DNA from: Streptomyces tibetensis
Lineage (GTDB): Bacteria; Actinomycetota; Actinomycetes; Streptomycetales; Streptomycetaceae
Reading direction: 5' to 3'
Assembly (NCBI RefSeq): GCF_007655005.1
Contig: NZ_SZVW01000007.1
Coordinates: 1 to 64,000 of the forward strand
Length of the DNA: 64,000 nt
The notes under the pieces were generated by a model. The model searched no databases. It had not been told where the DNA came from and worked only from the letters and a program-made list of their open reading frames with translations. Both the position numbers and the translations under genes were made by a program. Positions 49,985 through 58,929 of this stretch are shown piece by piece (position 1 is the stretch's first letter; each line of letters begins with the position of its first letter).

Positions 49985-51544
49985 GGCGGTTCGCACCACG
50001 TCGTCCGCCGGTCCGGCCGGTGCAGGGATCCTGGCCGTTGCCGTCCCGTCCCCGTCCGTGTTGATCCGTTCGATGATCGCCAGCCGCTCCGGGGTGTCCT
50101 CCGGCTTGATGTAGCCGACGACGATGTAGAGGACCAGGGAGACCGCCAGGGGGATCGACACCTGGTACTGGAGCGGCACGCCGCCCTCGACGTTCCAGTG
50201 GATCGGGTAGTTCACCAGCCAGAACGCCAACAGGCCCATCGACCAACTGACCAGGGCCGCCGTGGGGCCGGACCGGCGGAAGGCGCGCAGCAGGCCCAGC
50301 ATCATCGGGATCGCCATCGGGCCCATCAGGCCGGCCACCCACTTGATGACCACCGTGATGATGTCCTTGAACGCGGGGGAGTTGACCTGCGTCGCCGCCG
50401 CCATGGACAGACCGAGGAAGACCACCGTGGCGATTCGGGCGACCCGCAGGCCCTGGCTCTGGTTCCAGGCCCTGGCCCGCGCCCAGATCACCGGCGCGCA
50501 GTCCCGGGTGAACACCGCCGCGATGGCGTTGGCGTCGGAGGAGCACATGGCCATGGTGTGCGAGAAGAAGCCGACGATGACCAGCCCCAGCAGACCGTGC
50601 GGCAGGAGCTGTTCGGTCATCAGGGCGTAGGAGTCCGAGCCGTCCTGCTTCTGCGACTCGACGAGCAGCGGCGACATCCACATGGGGAAGAACAGCACCA
50701 GCGGCCAGACCAGCCAGAGGATCGCCGAGAGGCGGGCGGAGCGCTCGGCCTCCTTGGCATTCGGCGTGGCCATGTAGCGCTGCGCCTGGTTGAGCATGCC
50801 GCCGTTGTACTCGAAGAGCTTGATGAAGAGGAACGCGAGCAGGAACACCGTGCCGTACGGTCCGACCAGCGGTTTCCCGTGGCCCTGGAGCTCCGGCGAG
50901 TCCCAGACGCCGAAGAAGCCGCCGTGGTCGTCGAGGCGTACGAAGACCGCCACGAACATCGCGACGCCGGCCAGCAACTGGATGACGAACTGGCCGAGTT
51001 CGGTCAGCGCGTCCGCCCAGAGGCCGCCGATCGTGCAGTAGATCGCCGTGATGGCGCCGGTGATGAGGATGCCCTGGTTGAGGGAGATGCCGGTGAAGAC
51101 GGACAGCAGCGTGGCGATCGCCGCCCACTTCGCGCCCACGTCCACGATCTTCAGCAGCATGCCCGACCAGGCCAGTGCCTGCTGCGTCTTCAGGTCGTAG
51201 CGGTTCTTCAGGTACTCCAGCGGGGAGGCCACATGGAGCCGGGAGCGCAGCCGGTTGATGCGCGGGGCGAACAGCTTCGAGCCGATGGCGATACCGAGGG
51301 CGATGGGGAAGGACCAGGTGACGAAGGACGTGACGCCGTAGGTGTAGGCGATGCCCGCGTACCCGGTGAACATCACCGCGCTGTAGCCCGACATGTGGTG
51401 CGAGATGCCGGAGAGCCACCACGGCATCTTGCCGCCGGCGGTGAAGAAGTCGCTGACGTTGTCGACACGTTTGTGCGACCAGACGCCGATCGCGACCATC
51501 ACGGCGAAGTAGCCGACGAGCACGGCCCAGTCGAGACCGTTCAT
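49976..51544 (-). CDS. Sodium:solute symporter (SSS) family transporter
   Basis: The 522-residue protein has about thirteen membrane segments. SSS features include VLVGYFAVMVAIGVWSHKR, DFFTAGGKMPWWLSGISHHMSGYSAVMFTGYAGIAY, YLKNRYDLKTQQALAW and a long TM9-11 region. It transports sugars, carboxylates or amino acids with sodium; HHMSGYSAVMFTGYAG places it near the sialic acid/galactose-type group, but the substrate is uncertain. The N-terminal ATG follows GGAAGGGG. The 162-bp region upstream holds a 14-bp palindrome. Confidence 0.87.
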   Translation of the reverse strand: MNGLDWAVLVGYFAVMVAIGVWSHKRVDNVSDFFTAGGKMPWWLSGISHHMSGYSAVMFTGYAGIAYTYGVTSFVTWSFPIALGIAIGSKLFAPRINRLRSRLHVASPLEYLKNRYDLKTQQALAWSGMLLKIVDVGAKWAAIATLLSVFTGISLNQGILITGAITAIYCTIGGLWADALTELGQFVIQLLAGVAMFVAVFVRLDDHGGFFGVWDSPELQGHGKPLVGPYGTVFLLAFLFIKLFEYNGGMLNQAQRYMATPNAKEAERSARLSAILWLVWPLVLFFPMWMSPLLVESQKQDGSDSYALMTEQLLPHGLLGLVIVGFFSHTMAMCSSDANAIAAVFTRDCAPVIWARARAWNQSQGLRVARIATVVFLGLSMAAATQVNSPAFKDIITVVIKWVAGLMGPMAIPMMLGLLRAFRRSGPTAALVSWSMGLLAFWLVNYPIHWNVEGGVPLQYQVSIPLAVSLVLYIVVGYIKPEDTPERLAIIERINTDGDGTATARIPAPAGPADDVVRTAKD

Positions 51545-51666
51545 GAATCCCCTTCCACGGTGCTGCCGCCAGGGTCAGGCATGTGAACTCTGGGTTCGGT
51601 GACGTGCGCACGGCAAGCAAGGGGAAGGTCAAGAGACCGTAAAATAGTTCGGTGAGGTGACTTCAG

Positions 51667-51680
51667 TTCATGTACATGAA
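51667..51680. promoter_or_regulatory. Perfect 14-bp palindrome TTCATGTACATGAA
   Basis: This site lies 123 bp upstream of the symporter start and 27 bp past the end of the SDR gene (both leftward). It is the only strong inverted repeat in the gap and is AT-rich compared with its surroundings. It could bind a GntR- or LacI-type dimer controlling the symporter. Confidence 0.4.
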
Positions 51681-51706
51681 TCGGCGCGAGTGGCTGGAAA
51701 TCGACC

Positions 51707-52492
51707 TCAGCGCATCAGTTCGCCCGCGTTCACCAGCAGCGACTGCCCGGTGATCGCCCGGGCCCGGTCCGACGCCAGGAACACCGCCGCGTCCGCCACG
51801 TCCCCGTCCGTGGCCAGCTCCGGCAGTGCCGTCCGGTCCGTCAGCCTGCCCAGCACCGCCGCCTCCGACACACCCTCCGACCGGGCCGCGAACTGCACGT
51901 ACGCCTGCACCGGCGGCCCCCACATCCAGCCCGGCAGCACGGTGTTGACCCGGATCCGGTGCGGCCCGAGCTCGCGGGCGAGCGAGTACATCGCGCTCGT
52001 CAGCGCCCCCTTGGATGCCGCATAGGCCGCCTGCCGCACCTGCGAGGGGGCGGCCACCGCCGACTGCGTCCCGACGAACACCACGGATCCGCCGCCCTGT
52101 TTGAGCGACGGCAGACAGGCCCGCGTCATCCGCAGGGTGCCCAGCAGGTTCACGTCCAGCACCGACCGCCAGGACTCGAAGTCGGCGTCCTCCAGCCCGC
52201 CGAAGTAGCTGTCGAGCGCGGCCACGTGCACGACCGCGTCGATCCCGCCGAACCGCTCCCGCGCCAGCTCCGCCAGCGCCTCGCACTGCGCCTCGTCGCA
52301 GATGTCCGTCGCCCGGTACGCGGTGCGCGCCCCGCCGGGATCGACCTCGGCGGCCGTCTTCGCCAAGCTCGCCTCCGTGCGGGCCCCGAGCACGGCCCGC
52401 CCGCCGTCCCGCACGACCGCCGCCGCGACCTGCCGCCCGAGCCCGGCCCCGACCCCCGACACGACGACCGTCTTCCCCGCGAGCAGTGACAT
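51707..52492 (-). CDS. Short-chain dehydrogenase/reductase
   Basis: The 261-residue SDR has SGVGAGLGR (cofactor loop, about residues 12-20), HVAAL in place of NNAG, VGTQSAVAAPSQVRQAAYAASKGAL (Ser and Tyr-x3-Lys) and NTVLPGWMWGPPVQ. An Arg in GARTEAS after strand two suggests NADP(H). It is divergent from the dimeric-barrel gene, and the two share a copy of the CTGAC palindrome, so it probably belongs to the same regulon as the clusters at 5.6 and 12.8 kb. Confidence 0.85.
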   Translation of the reverse strand: MSLLAGKTVVVSGVGAGLGRQVAAAVVRDGGRAVLGARTEASLAKTAAEVDPGGARTAYRATDICDEAQCEALAELARERFGGIDAVVHVAALDSYFGGLEDADFESWRSVLDVNLLGTLRMTRACLPSLKQGGGSVVFVGTQSAVAAPSQVRQAAYAASKGALTSAMYSLARELGPHRIRVNTVLPGWMWGPPVQAYVQFAARSEGVSEAAVLGRLTDRTALPELATDGDVADAAVFLASDRARAITGQSLLVNAGELMR

Positions 52493-52529
52493 GGCAGGAC
52501 CTCCCCGGACCGGAACCCTGGCGCTCTAT

Positions 52530-52544
52530 CTGACGGAGCGTCAG
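52530..52544. promoter_or_regulatory. Operator CTGAC-N5-GTCAG between the SDR and the dimeric-barrel gene
   Basis: CTGACGGAGCGTCAG is preceded by CTATCT on the plus strand and by TACTCT on the minus strand, so -10-like hexamers face both ways. The site lies 37 bp from the SDR start and 33 bp from the start of the rightward gene. Confidence 0.6.
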
Positions 52545-52577
52545 AGTATGGGTCAGTCACCGACGAAGGGGAAGGGC

Positions 52578-53417
52578 ATGAGCGAGGACACCCGCAGCGA
52601 GCTGTACGCCGAACTGGCCGCCGTCGGCCCCTACGGCACGCACCCCGGACACGCCCTCATCACCATGGTCGAGCCGCACCCCGGCCACGAGTACGCCTAC
52701 AACCGCTGGTACGAGGACGACCACTACTACGCCGGCGCGATGGCCATGCCCTGGATGCAGGCGGGCCGCCGCTGGGTGGCGACCCGGGACCTCCAGCTCC
52801 TGCGCTACCCCGAGAAGTCGGCGATCGCCCAGCCGGTCACCGCCGGCTGCTACCTCTCCACGTACTGGATCACCGCCGGCCGCTACGACGACCACATGCG
52901 CTGGACGGTCGCCGTCAACAAGCGCCTCAACCGGGACGCCCGCGTCTACCACGACCGCACGCACGTCCTCACGGCGTTCCAGAACCACGAGGCGACGGTG
53001 TACCGCGACGGAGCGGCCGGCCCCCGCGACGTCCACGCCCTCGACCACCCCTACGCGGGCCTGGTCCTCCAGGTCGTCGAGGCGGACACCCCCGAGCAAC
53101 GCGCCCCGCTCCTCCAGTGGCTGCGCACCCGCCACCTCCCCCGGCGACTGGCGGGCTCCCCGGCCGCGCTGGTGACGGTCTTCCGCCCGACCCCCCTCCC
53201 CGGCGACCGCATGACCTACGTCAAACAGGTAGAGGGCGTCGACACCCGCCTGACGCTCCTGTGGTTCCTCCAGACCGACCCGGGGGAGTGCTGGGACCCC
53301 TGCTTCACCGGCCTCGACGCGGCGGTCACGGAATCGGGCCTGGGCAGGGTGGAACTGGTGGCACCGTTCATCCCGACGGTGCCGGGCACGGACCGGTACG
53401 TGGACCGGCTGCGCTGA
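52578..53417 (+). CDS. EthD/NIPSNAP-like dimeric alpha-beta barrel protein
   Basis: The 279-residue protein has ALITMVEPHPGHEYAYNRWYEDDHYYAGAM, the N-x-WY-x4-HY pattern of ferredoxin-like dimeric barrels, and a second, weaker barrel in the C-terminal half (ALVTVFRPTPLPGD, WFLQTDPGECWDPCFTGLDAAV), suggesting an internal duplication. Such proteins act as small monooxygenases, isomerases or accessory proteins in catabolic clusters. ATG 52578 follows GAAGGGGAAGGG. It is divergent from the SDR and under the shared palindrome, so it probably has a step in that regulon's pathway. Confidence 0.6.
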   Translation: MSEDTRSELYAELAAVGPYGTHPGHALITMVEPHPGHEYAYNRWYEDDHYYAGAMAMPWMQAGRRWVATRDLQLLRYPEKSAIAQPVTAGCYLSTYWITAGRYDDHMRWTVAVNKRLNRDARVYHDRTHVLTAFQNHEATVYRDGAAGPRDVHALDHPYAGLVLQVVEADTPEQRAPLLQWLRTRHLPRRLAGSPAALVTVFRPTPLPGDRMTYVKQVEGVDTRLTLLWFLQTDPGECWDPCFTGLDAAVTESGLGRVELVAPFIPTVPGTDRYVDRLR

Positions 53418-53420
53418 GGG

Positions 53421-55436
53421 TCAGCGCAACTCCTCCGGGCACGGCGTGCCCCGCGGCAGCTGGTACGGCGCCGCCAGGCGGTACGTTCCGGCCTTCGGGG
53501 CCAGCAGTTCCGTCCACTTGTCGCCCTGCGCGTCCTCCTCCGTCTCCGCCAGGCAGCCGTTGACGTTCACGTACGTCTTCGGCTCGTCCTCGGGACGGTT
53601 CCGGGACTCCTCGGTCTCCTGGGGCGGCGCCAGGCTCTTGCCCTGCGCGTCGACGATGCTCAGCCACGGCGAGTACGGAATGCGCACCAGGATCCGGCCC
53701 GCCTTCTTCACCTGGAGGATCATCTCGCCCTGCTCGGCCCGGTCGACCACCGCGTTCGGCTCGGCCAGCGGGGTCGGCGCGGTCACCTTGAACAGCTGCC
53801 AGGTGTCGTTGCCCCAGATCTGCGTCAGATACGGCAGCCCGCGCCGCACCAGCGCCCGCTCCCGCTGCCCCCCGTCACCGTCCGGCTCGCCCTTCGGCAG
53901 CACGACGTAGTGCACCGCCCAGCGCTTGAGCCACTCGCGGTAGTTCGCCGAGTTGAGCGTGTCGTCGTAGAAGAGGGGGTTGCGCTCCATGTCGGCCTGG
54001 CGGTTCCAGCCGCGGGCCAGGTTGACGTACGGGGCGAGCGCGGAGGCCTCGCGGTGGGAGCGGGCGGGGACGACCTCGACGCGGCCCTTCTCGGCGCCGA
54101 CCTCCTGCAACTCGTTGACGAGCGGCGCGAGCTCACGCGACCAGGACGCCGCCGGGGCCGTGTGCACGATGTCGTCGACCGTCTTGAAGCCGATCCACAC
54201 GCCGAAACCGCACAGCGCCACGACGGCCGCGTACCACCTGCGGCTGCGCGGCACCGTGAACGGCAGCGCCGCGACCAGCGCGACCCCGGCGAACAGCATC
54301 GCCAGCCGGGTGATGTTCGAACCGATCTGGGAGCTGATCAGCCACACCAGCACGACCCCGAGGCCGTACACCGCGGCCGTGAGCCGGACCGTCTTCCACT
54401 CCTGCGGCACCAGCACGTAGGCGAGAATCGAGAACGCGAGCGGCAGCAGCACCGAGCCGATCACCATCGGCTGCGTGCCCGAGAACGGGAACAGCCACGC
54501 CGACACCGCCACCACCGCGGTCGGCGCGACGCCCAGCGCCCACGCGCCCGGCCGCCGCTTCTGCAGGAACAGCGCCACCGCCACCAAGCCCACGAACAGG
54601 CCCGCGACCGGCGAGGCCATGGTGGCCAGCGCGGCCAGCGGCGCCGCGCTCAGGGCCTTCGCCCAGCGCTTGTACCGCCACCGGTAGGGCCAGCAGAACA
54701 CGACGGCGACCGCGCCGAGCGCGAACATCATGCCGAGACCGAACGTCACCCGCCCCGACACCGCGTTGCAGAACAGCCCGAACACGCCCGCCAGCGACGC
54801 CCACAGCGGGTTGAGGACCGAGCGGCTGCGCAGCAGGAGCAGGGTCAGCAGACCGGCCGAGACGGTCCCCGCGATCATCATCGTCGACCGCACGCCGAGC
54901 ACCGACATCAGATACGGCGACACCACGCTGTACGACACCGGGTGCATCCCGCCGTACCAGGCGAGGTTGTACGCCGAGTCCGGGTGCCGGCCGACGAACT
55001 CGGCCCACGCGTCCTGCGCGGCCAGATCGCCGCCGCTGTTCGCGAACGTGAAGAACCAGAGGATGTGCAGTGCCGCGGCCAGACCCGTGATGGACAGGAC
55101 GGGGTGCCGCAGCATGCGCTCGCGCAGCGTCAGTACCGGGGCGGGCCACTCGAACCCCGCCCCGCGCTCTGCGGCCGGGCCGGAGTCGGACGGGCCGGCG
55201 CCGGACGGGCCGCGTTCGGCCGGGCCGGCTTCGGGGGAGCCGCCTTCGGACGAGTCGGCTCCGGACGGACCGGCTGCGGGTGAGCCGCCCTCGGGCGTGC
55301 CGTCGTCCTGCGCGACGGCGTTACGCACCGCGGCGTTCGACGAACTGTCTTCCGGTGCTTCGGGCAGGCGTATTCGCGAGCCCGATACCGAGCCCGGTTC
55401 GGCGTCGTCTGCGCGTGTCGGCTCCGCAGTGGCCAC
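53421..55436 (-). CDS. Large polytopic membrane protein with extracytoplasmic C-terminus (GT-C-like)
   Basis: The 671-residue protein has a disordered acidic, Gly/Pro/Ser-rich N-terminal 110 residues with PSGA/SEGGSPEAGPAERG repeats. About eleven membrane helices (residues about 115-460) include HILWFFTFANSGGDLAAQDAWAEFVGRHPDSAYNLAW, and a soluble C-terminal domain follows. The Asp-containing first loop resembles GT-C glycosyltransferases. GTG 55436 is chosen since GGGGAG lies nine bases upstream. It converges with the dimeric-barrel gene, with only three bases between stops. Substrate and role are unknown; surface-glycan assembly is plausible. Confidence 0.65.
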   Translation of the reverse strand: MATAEPTRADDAEPGSVSGSRIRLPEAPEDSSSNAAVRNAVAQDDGTPEGGSPAAGPSGADSSEGGSPEAGPAERGPSGAGPSDSGPAAERGAGFEWPAPVLTLRERMLRHPVLSITGLAAALHILWFFTFANSGGDLAAQDAWAEFVGRHPDSAYNLAWYGGMHPVSYSVVSPYLMSVLGVRSTMMIAGTVSAGLLTLLLLRSRSVLNPLWASLAGVFGLFCNAVSGRVTFGLGMMFALGAVAVVFCWPYRWRYKRWAKALSAAPLAALATMASPVAGLFVGLVAVALFLQKRRPGAWALGVAPTAVVAVSAWLFPFSGTQPMVIGSVLLPLAFSILAYVLVPQEWKTVRLTAAVYGLGVVLVWLISSQIGSNITRLAMLFAGVALVAALPFTVPRSRRWYAAVVALCGFGVWIGFKTVDDIVHTAPAASWSRELAPLVNELQEVGAEKGRVEVVPARSHREASALAPYVNLARGWNRQADMERNPLFYDDTLNSANYREWLKRWAVHYVVLPKGEPDGDGGQRERALVRRGLPYLTQIWGNDTWQLFKVTAPTPLAEPNAVVDRAEQGEMILQVKKAGRILVRIPYSPWLSIVDAQGKSLAPPQETEESRNRPEDEPKTYVNVNGCLAETEEDAQGDKWTELLAPKAGTYRLAAPYQLPRGTPCPEELR

Positions 55437-55598
55437 TCGAAGGCACTCCCCGTGTCCCGTCTTCTGTTCTCGGCTTCCGCTGCCGCGCCTGCGCGAGCGG
55501 CGACCTGTCCCGATTCGGGACGCTAGCACGCACCCCGCCGGGCGGCGCCCGGACGGGCCGTTACCGGCGGGGTGCGGTGGTGCGGGTCGTACCCCGGG

Positions 55599-58500
55599 TC
55601 AGCCGATGCGCGTGAGCTTGGCCCCGAAGCCCGGCTCCGCCAGGTCCTTCTGGAGGGCGACCGGGACCTTCACGGCGCTGGTCGTGCCGTCACCGACGGT
55701 GAGCGTGCCCACCTTCGTGCCGGCCTTGGCCGTGTGCGGCAGGTCGTTCCCGGCGAACGTCAGCTTGACGGACAGGCCCGCCCAGCCGACGGCCGTGACG
55801 TCCTCGGTGACGGCGACCGGCGTGCGGCCGCCGAGACCGTCGTCGGCGTAACCGACGACTTCGCCCTTCTTCAGGATCGTCGCCGACTCCAGCGCGCTCT
55901 GCGCGGCCCGGATCAGCTTGTCGCCCTCGTGCAGAGCGGCGCCCAGGATCGTGTTGTCCGGGCCGCCGGCGGGCTGGCGCACGACCGCGCCGATGATCCG
56001 GTGGGTCTCGCCGTCGACGTCCTTCTTGGCCGCGAAGACGAGGTTGCCGAGCGCCGAGGTGGTGGTGCCGGTCTTGATGCCGGTGACGTCGTTGGAGCCG
56101 ACCAGGCGGTTCCAGTTGTCGTGCTTCGTGCCCTTGTAGTCGACGTACGACATCATCGCCGCGACCTCGCGGAACGCGGGCTGCTGCATGGCGGCCCTGG
56201 CGAGCTTCACCTGGTCCACGGCCGTGGAGACGGTCGTGTTGTTCAGGCCCGACGGGTCGGTGTACGTCGTGTTCTTCATGCCGAGGTCCTTGGCGGCGTC
56301 GTTCATCTTCTGCACGAACGCCTTCTCGGACCCCGCGTCCCAGCGGGCGAGCAGCCGCGCGATGTTGTTCGCGGACGCGATCAGGATGCTCTCCAGGGCC
56401 TCCCGCTCGGTGATCTTGTCGTCCTTGGTGACGTCGACGGTGGACTCCTGGCCGGCGTCGGACTGGTCCTGGGCGGTCTGGTCGATGAGGATCTTCGGGC
56501 CGTCCTCACCGCTCTTGAGCGGGTGCTCGCGCAGGATGAGGTAGGCGGTCATGACCTTGGCGACACTCGCGATCGGGACGGGCTTCTGCTCGCCGGAGGA
56601 CCCGAACGTGCCGATGCCCTGGACGTCCAGCGCGGCCTGGCCGTCGGCGGGCCAGGGGATGTCGACCTTGCCGCCCTCGAAGGTGTAGCTGTCCTTGGCG
56701 GTGAGTTCCAGGGTGGGCGTGGGGAGCGGGCGCACGCTCTGCACGACCGCGAAGACGACCACCAGCAGCAGCACCAGCGGCGTCCAGATCTTCACCCGCC
56801 GGGCCGCCGTGCGCAGCGGGGTGTCCGGGGGCGGCGGGGTGTTCGTCAGCTCGGCCAGCAGATCCAGCGGCGGCTTGGGCGGCAGCGGCTGCTGCGTGGT
56901 CCGCTCGGGGCCGACGGTGGGGACGGGCGCGGTGGCCTCGGCCGGCGGGACCGGCTTCCTGGCCGCCGGGTCGTCGAGCGGCTTGAGCGCGACGAACTTG
57001 CTGGTCCGCTCGGCGTCCCGCTCCGGATCGGCCTTCTTCGGAGTGGCCGTCTTCGGGCCGTCGGTCTTCGGGCCGTCCGTCTTCGGAGCAGCCGTCTTCG
57101 GGCCGTCCGTCTTCGGAGTGGCCGTCTTACGGAGGTCCGACTTCGGGAGGTCCTTGGCCGCGCCCCCGAGCTTCAGCATGGTGGTGGGCTGATCGACCGG
57201 GGGCCGCAGGGTCTTGAAGACGGCGGTGGGCTGGTCGACGGGGGGTTCGGCGGGAGCGTCACCGTCGTCGCCCGCAGCGTCGTCGCCCGCAGCGTCGGCG
57301 CCGCCGACGGCACCGCCGGCCTTCGGGGTCTTGTCCGTCTTCGGGGTCGTGTCGGTCTTCGGGGTCGTGTCCGTGCTGGGCTTGCCCGCCTTGGCGTCGG
57401 TGGAGACGCGCGGGTCAGCGGGGGCGCGGTCCTTGTCGCCGGTCCGCTCGCCAGCGTCGGCGTCGCCGTCGGCCTCCCGCGCGTCCGTGTCGCCGTCGGT
57501 CACCTTCGACTCGGCCTTGGCTTCGCCGTCGGTCACCTTCGACTCGGCCTTGGCTTCGCCGTCGGTCACCTTCGACTCGGCCTTGGCCTCGGCGTCGGTC
57601 ACCTTCGACTCGCCCTTGGCCTCGCCGTCGGAGGCCTTCGACTCGGTGCCGGCGTCGCGGTCGGTCACCTTCGACTCGGCCTTGGCTTCGCCGTCGGTCA
57701 CCTTCGACTCGGCCTTGGCCTCGGCGTCGGTCACCTTCGACTCGCCCTTGGCCTCGCCGTCGGAGGCCTTCGACTCGGTGCCGGCGTCGCGGTCGGTCAC
57801 CTTCGACTCGGCCTCGGAGGCCTTCGTCTTGGCGTCGGTGGACGCAGTCGCCCGCTCGTCCGTGTTCGCCTCTGCGGTGTCCGGGTCGTCTGCGTCGTCC
57901 GCGCCGTCCCCGTCGTCCGCAGTGGCGGAACGGTCCGCCTCGGGCTCGTCGGTGTCGTCCTGGGGGGCCTTGGAGCCCTCGGACGCCGCCCGTGCGGCGC
58001 CCGTGCCGTCCCCGTCGTCCGTGTCGGGGCCCACGGACGCGTCCGTGTCCCCTACGGCGCCCTCGGCCCCGTCCTGCCCGCCCTGGGCGTCGGCATCGGC
58101 CTTCCCGGCCTTCTGGGCGCCCGCGTCGGTCTCCTCGGGCTTCCCGGCCTTCTCCGCGCGCTCGGCCTCAGGAGCCTCGTCGGCGCCCTCGGCGGCAGCC
58201 TCCTTCTCGCCGTCCGCCGACGCGACCCACGCGGCCACGGCATCCCGCAGCCGTCCGTCACTGCCCGCACCGTCGGAGGAGGCACCGCCGCCGGATCCCC
58301 CGGCGGAGCCGGACGCACCCGGCTTGGCATCGGCCGCCGCGTCCGCGGTGCCCGAGTCGCTCCCGGCGCCCTCGGTTCCCGAGTCGCTCCCGGCCCCCTC
58401 CGCGTCCGAGCCGCTCCCGGCCCCCTCCGCGTCCGAGCCGCTCCCGGCGCCCTCCGCGTCCGAGTCGCTCTCGGGCCGCTCGGAGTTCTTCGGCTCCTCC

Positions 58501-58694
58501 GCCGTCCGCGTGGACAGCACGCGGGTCGCCGTATCGGCGCCGCCTCGTGCCGAGGACTTCTCCGCGTCCCGGGCCACCGCGAGCCGCGGGTCGGCGGCTT
58601 CGCTCCTGGCCTCCGGAACCGGACTCGCGCTCCCCGACGTCTTTCGTGCCGACGACTCGCGCTGCTTCGACCTGTCGGGGGACTCGCCCGCCAC
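55599..58694 (-). CDS. D-alanyl-D-alanine carboxypeptidase with long repeat-rich cytoplasmic N-terminus
   Basis: The 1031-residue protein ends in a class A penicillin-binding/DD-carboxypeptidase domain with all three motifs: SVAK (Ser near 704), SANN (about 773) and KTGT (about 872). A single membrane helix near 633 (WTPLVLLLVVVFAVV) precedes it, so the first 630 residues are cytoplasmic. These are acidic and low complexity: DAEGAGSGS repeats, then nine 11-residue SKVTDGEAKAE-type units, then PKTDGPKT repeats. The enzyme trims the terminal D-Ala from peptidoglycan stems. GTG 58694 has GAGGAGG five bases upstream; an in-frame ATG 41 codons further is weaker. I recall the S. coelicolor homologue as SCO4439. 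Confidence 0.88.
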   Translation of the reverse strand: MAGESPDRSKQRESSARKTSGSASPVPEARSEAADPRLAVARDAEKSSARGGADTATRVLSTRTAEEPKNSERPESDSDAEGAGSGSDAEGAGSGSDAEGAGSDSGTEGAGSDSGTADAAADAKPGASGSAGGSGGGASSDGAGSDGRLRDAVAAWVASADGEKEAAAEGADEAPEAERAEKAGKPEETDAGAQKAGKADADAQGGQDGAEGAVGDTDASVGPDTDDGDGTGAARAASEGSKAPQDDTDEPEADRSATADDGDGADDADDPDTAEANTDERATASTDAKTKASEAESKVTDRDAGTESKASDGEAKGESKVTDAEAKAESKVTDGEAKAESKVTDRDAGTESKASDGEAKGESKVTDAEAKAESKVTDGEAKAESKVTDGEAKAESKVTDGDTDAREADGDADAGERTGDKDRAPADPRVSTDAKAGKPSTDTTPKTDTTPKTDKTPKAGGAVGGADAAGDDAAGDDGDAPAEPPVDQPTAVFKTLRPPVDQPTTMLKLGGAAKDLPKSDLRKTATPKTDGPKTAAPKTDGPKTDGPKTATPKKADPERDAERTSKFVALKPLDDPAARKPVPPAEATAPVPTVGPERTTQQPLPPKPPLDLLAELTNTPPPPDTPLRTAARRVKIWTPLVLLLVVVFAVVQSVRPLPTPTLELTAKDSYTFEGGKVDIPWPADGQAALDVQGIGTFGSSGEQKPVPIASVAKVMTAYLILREHPLKSGEDGPKILIDQTAQDQSDAGQESTVDVTKDDKITEREALESILIASANNIARLLARWDAGSEKAFVQKMNDAAKDLGMKNTTYTDPSGLNNTTVSTAVDQVKLARAAMQQPAFREVAAMMSYVDYKGTKHDNWNRLVGSNDVTGIKTGTTTSALGNLVFAAKKDVDGETHRIIGAVVRQPAGGPDNTILGAALHEGDKLIRAAQSALESATILKKGEVVGYADDGLGGRTPVAVTEDVTAVGWAGLSVKLTFAGNDLPHTAKAGTKVGTLTVGDGTTSAVKVPVALQKDLAEPGFGAKLTRIG
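57490..57830. repeat. 33-bp in-frame repeats with a 132-bp higher-order unit in the DD-carboxypeptidase gene
   Basis: Nine to ten 33-bp units encode SKVTDGEAKAE and variants (SKASDGEAKGE, SKVTDAEAKAE, SKVTDRDAGTE). Four different units in fixed order are repeated once more as a 132-bp block, followed by extra copies of the last unit. This pattern points to recent unequal exchange. Confidence 0.85.
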
Positions 58695-58929
58695 CGATGC
58701 CTCCTCCTCGCGCCGCTGCTCCCCGCGTGCGCGTACCGAACCGTGAACCGCCGCCCGTGACACCGCCCGGCGCTGTCCGAACCATGTACCAGTGTCCTGT
58801 GTGCGGGCCAAACTCATCCGGTAGACGAGAACGACATACCTACTGGTTCCACTACGAACCGGTCACGCACCCTCGACAGACCAATGTGAGAGGGGTCACC
58901 CTGTCTTTCATCCACGCGGGGAGGCATGG

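Noticed and set aside
55572-58760. 1062-residue plus-strand frame with Val/Gly/Leu repeats
   Set aside because: It is the antisense of the DD-carboxypeptidase and its repeats; the opposite strand has all three penicillin-binding motifs and a proper start.
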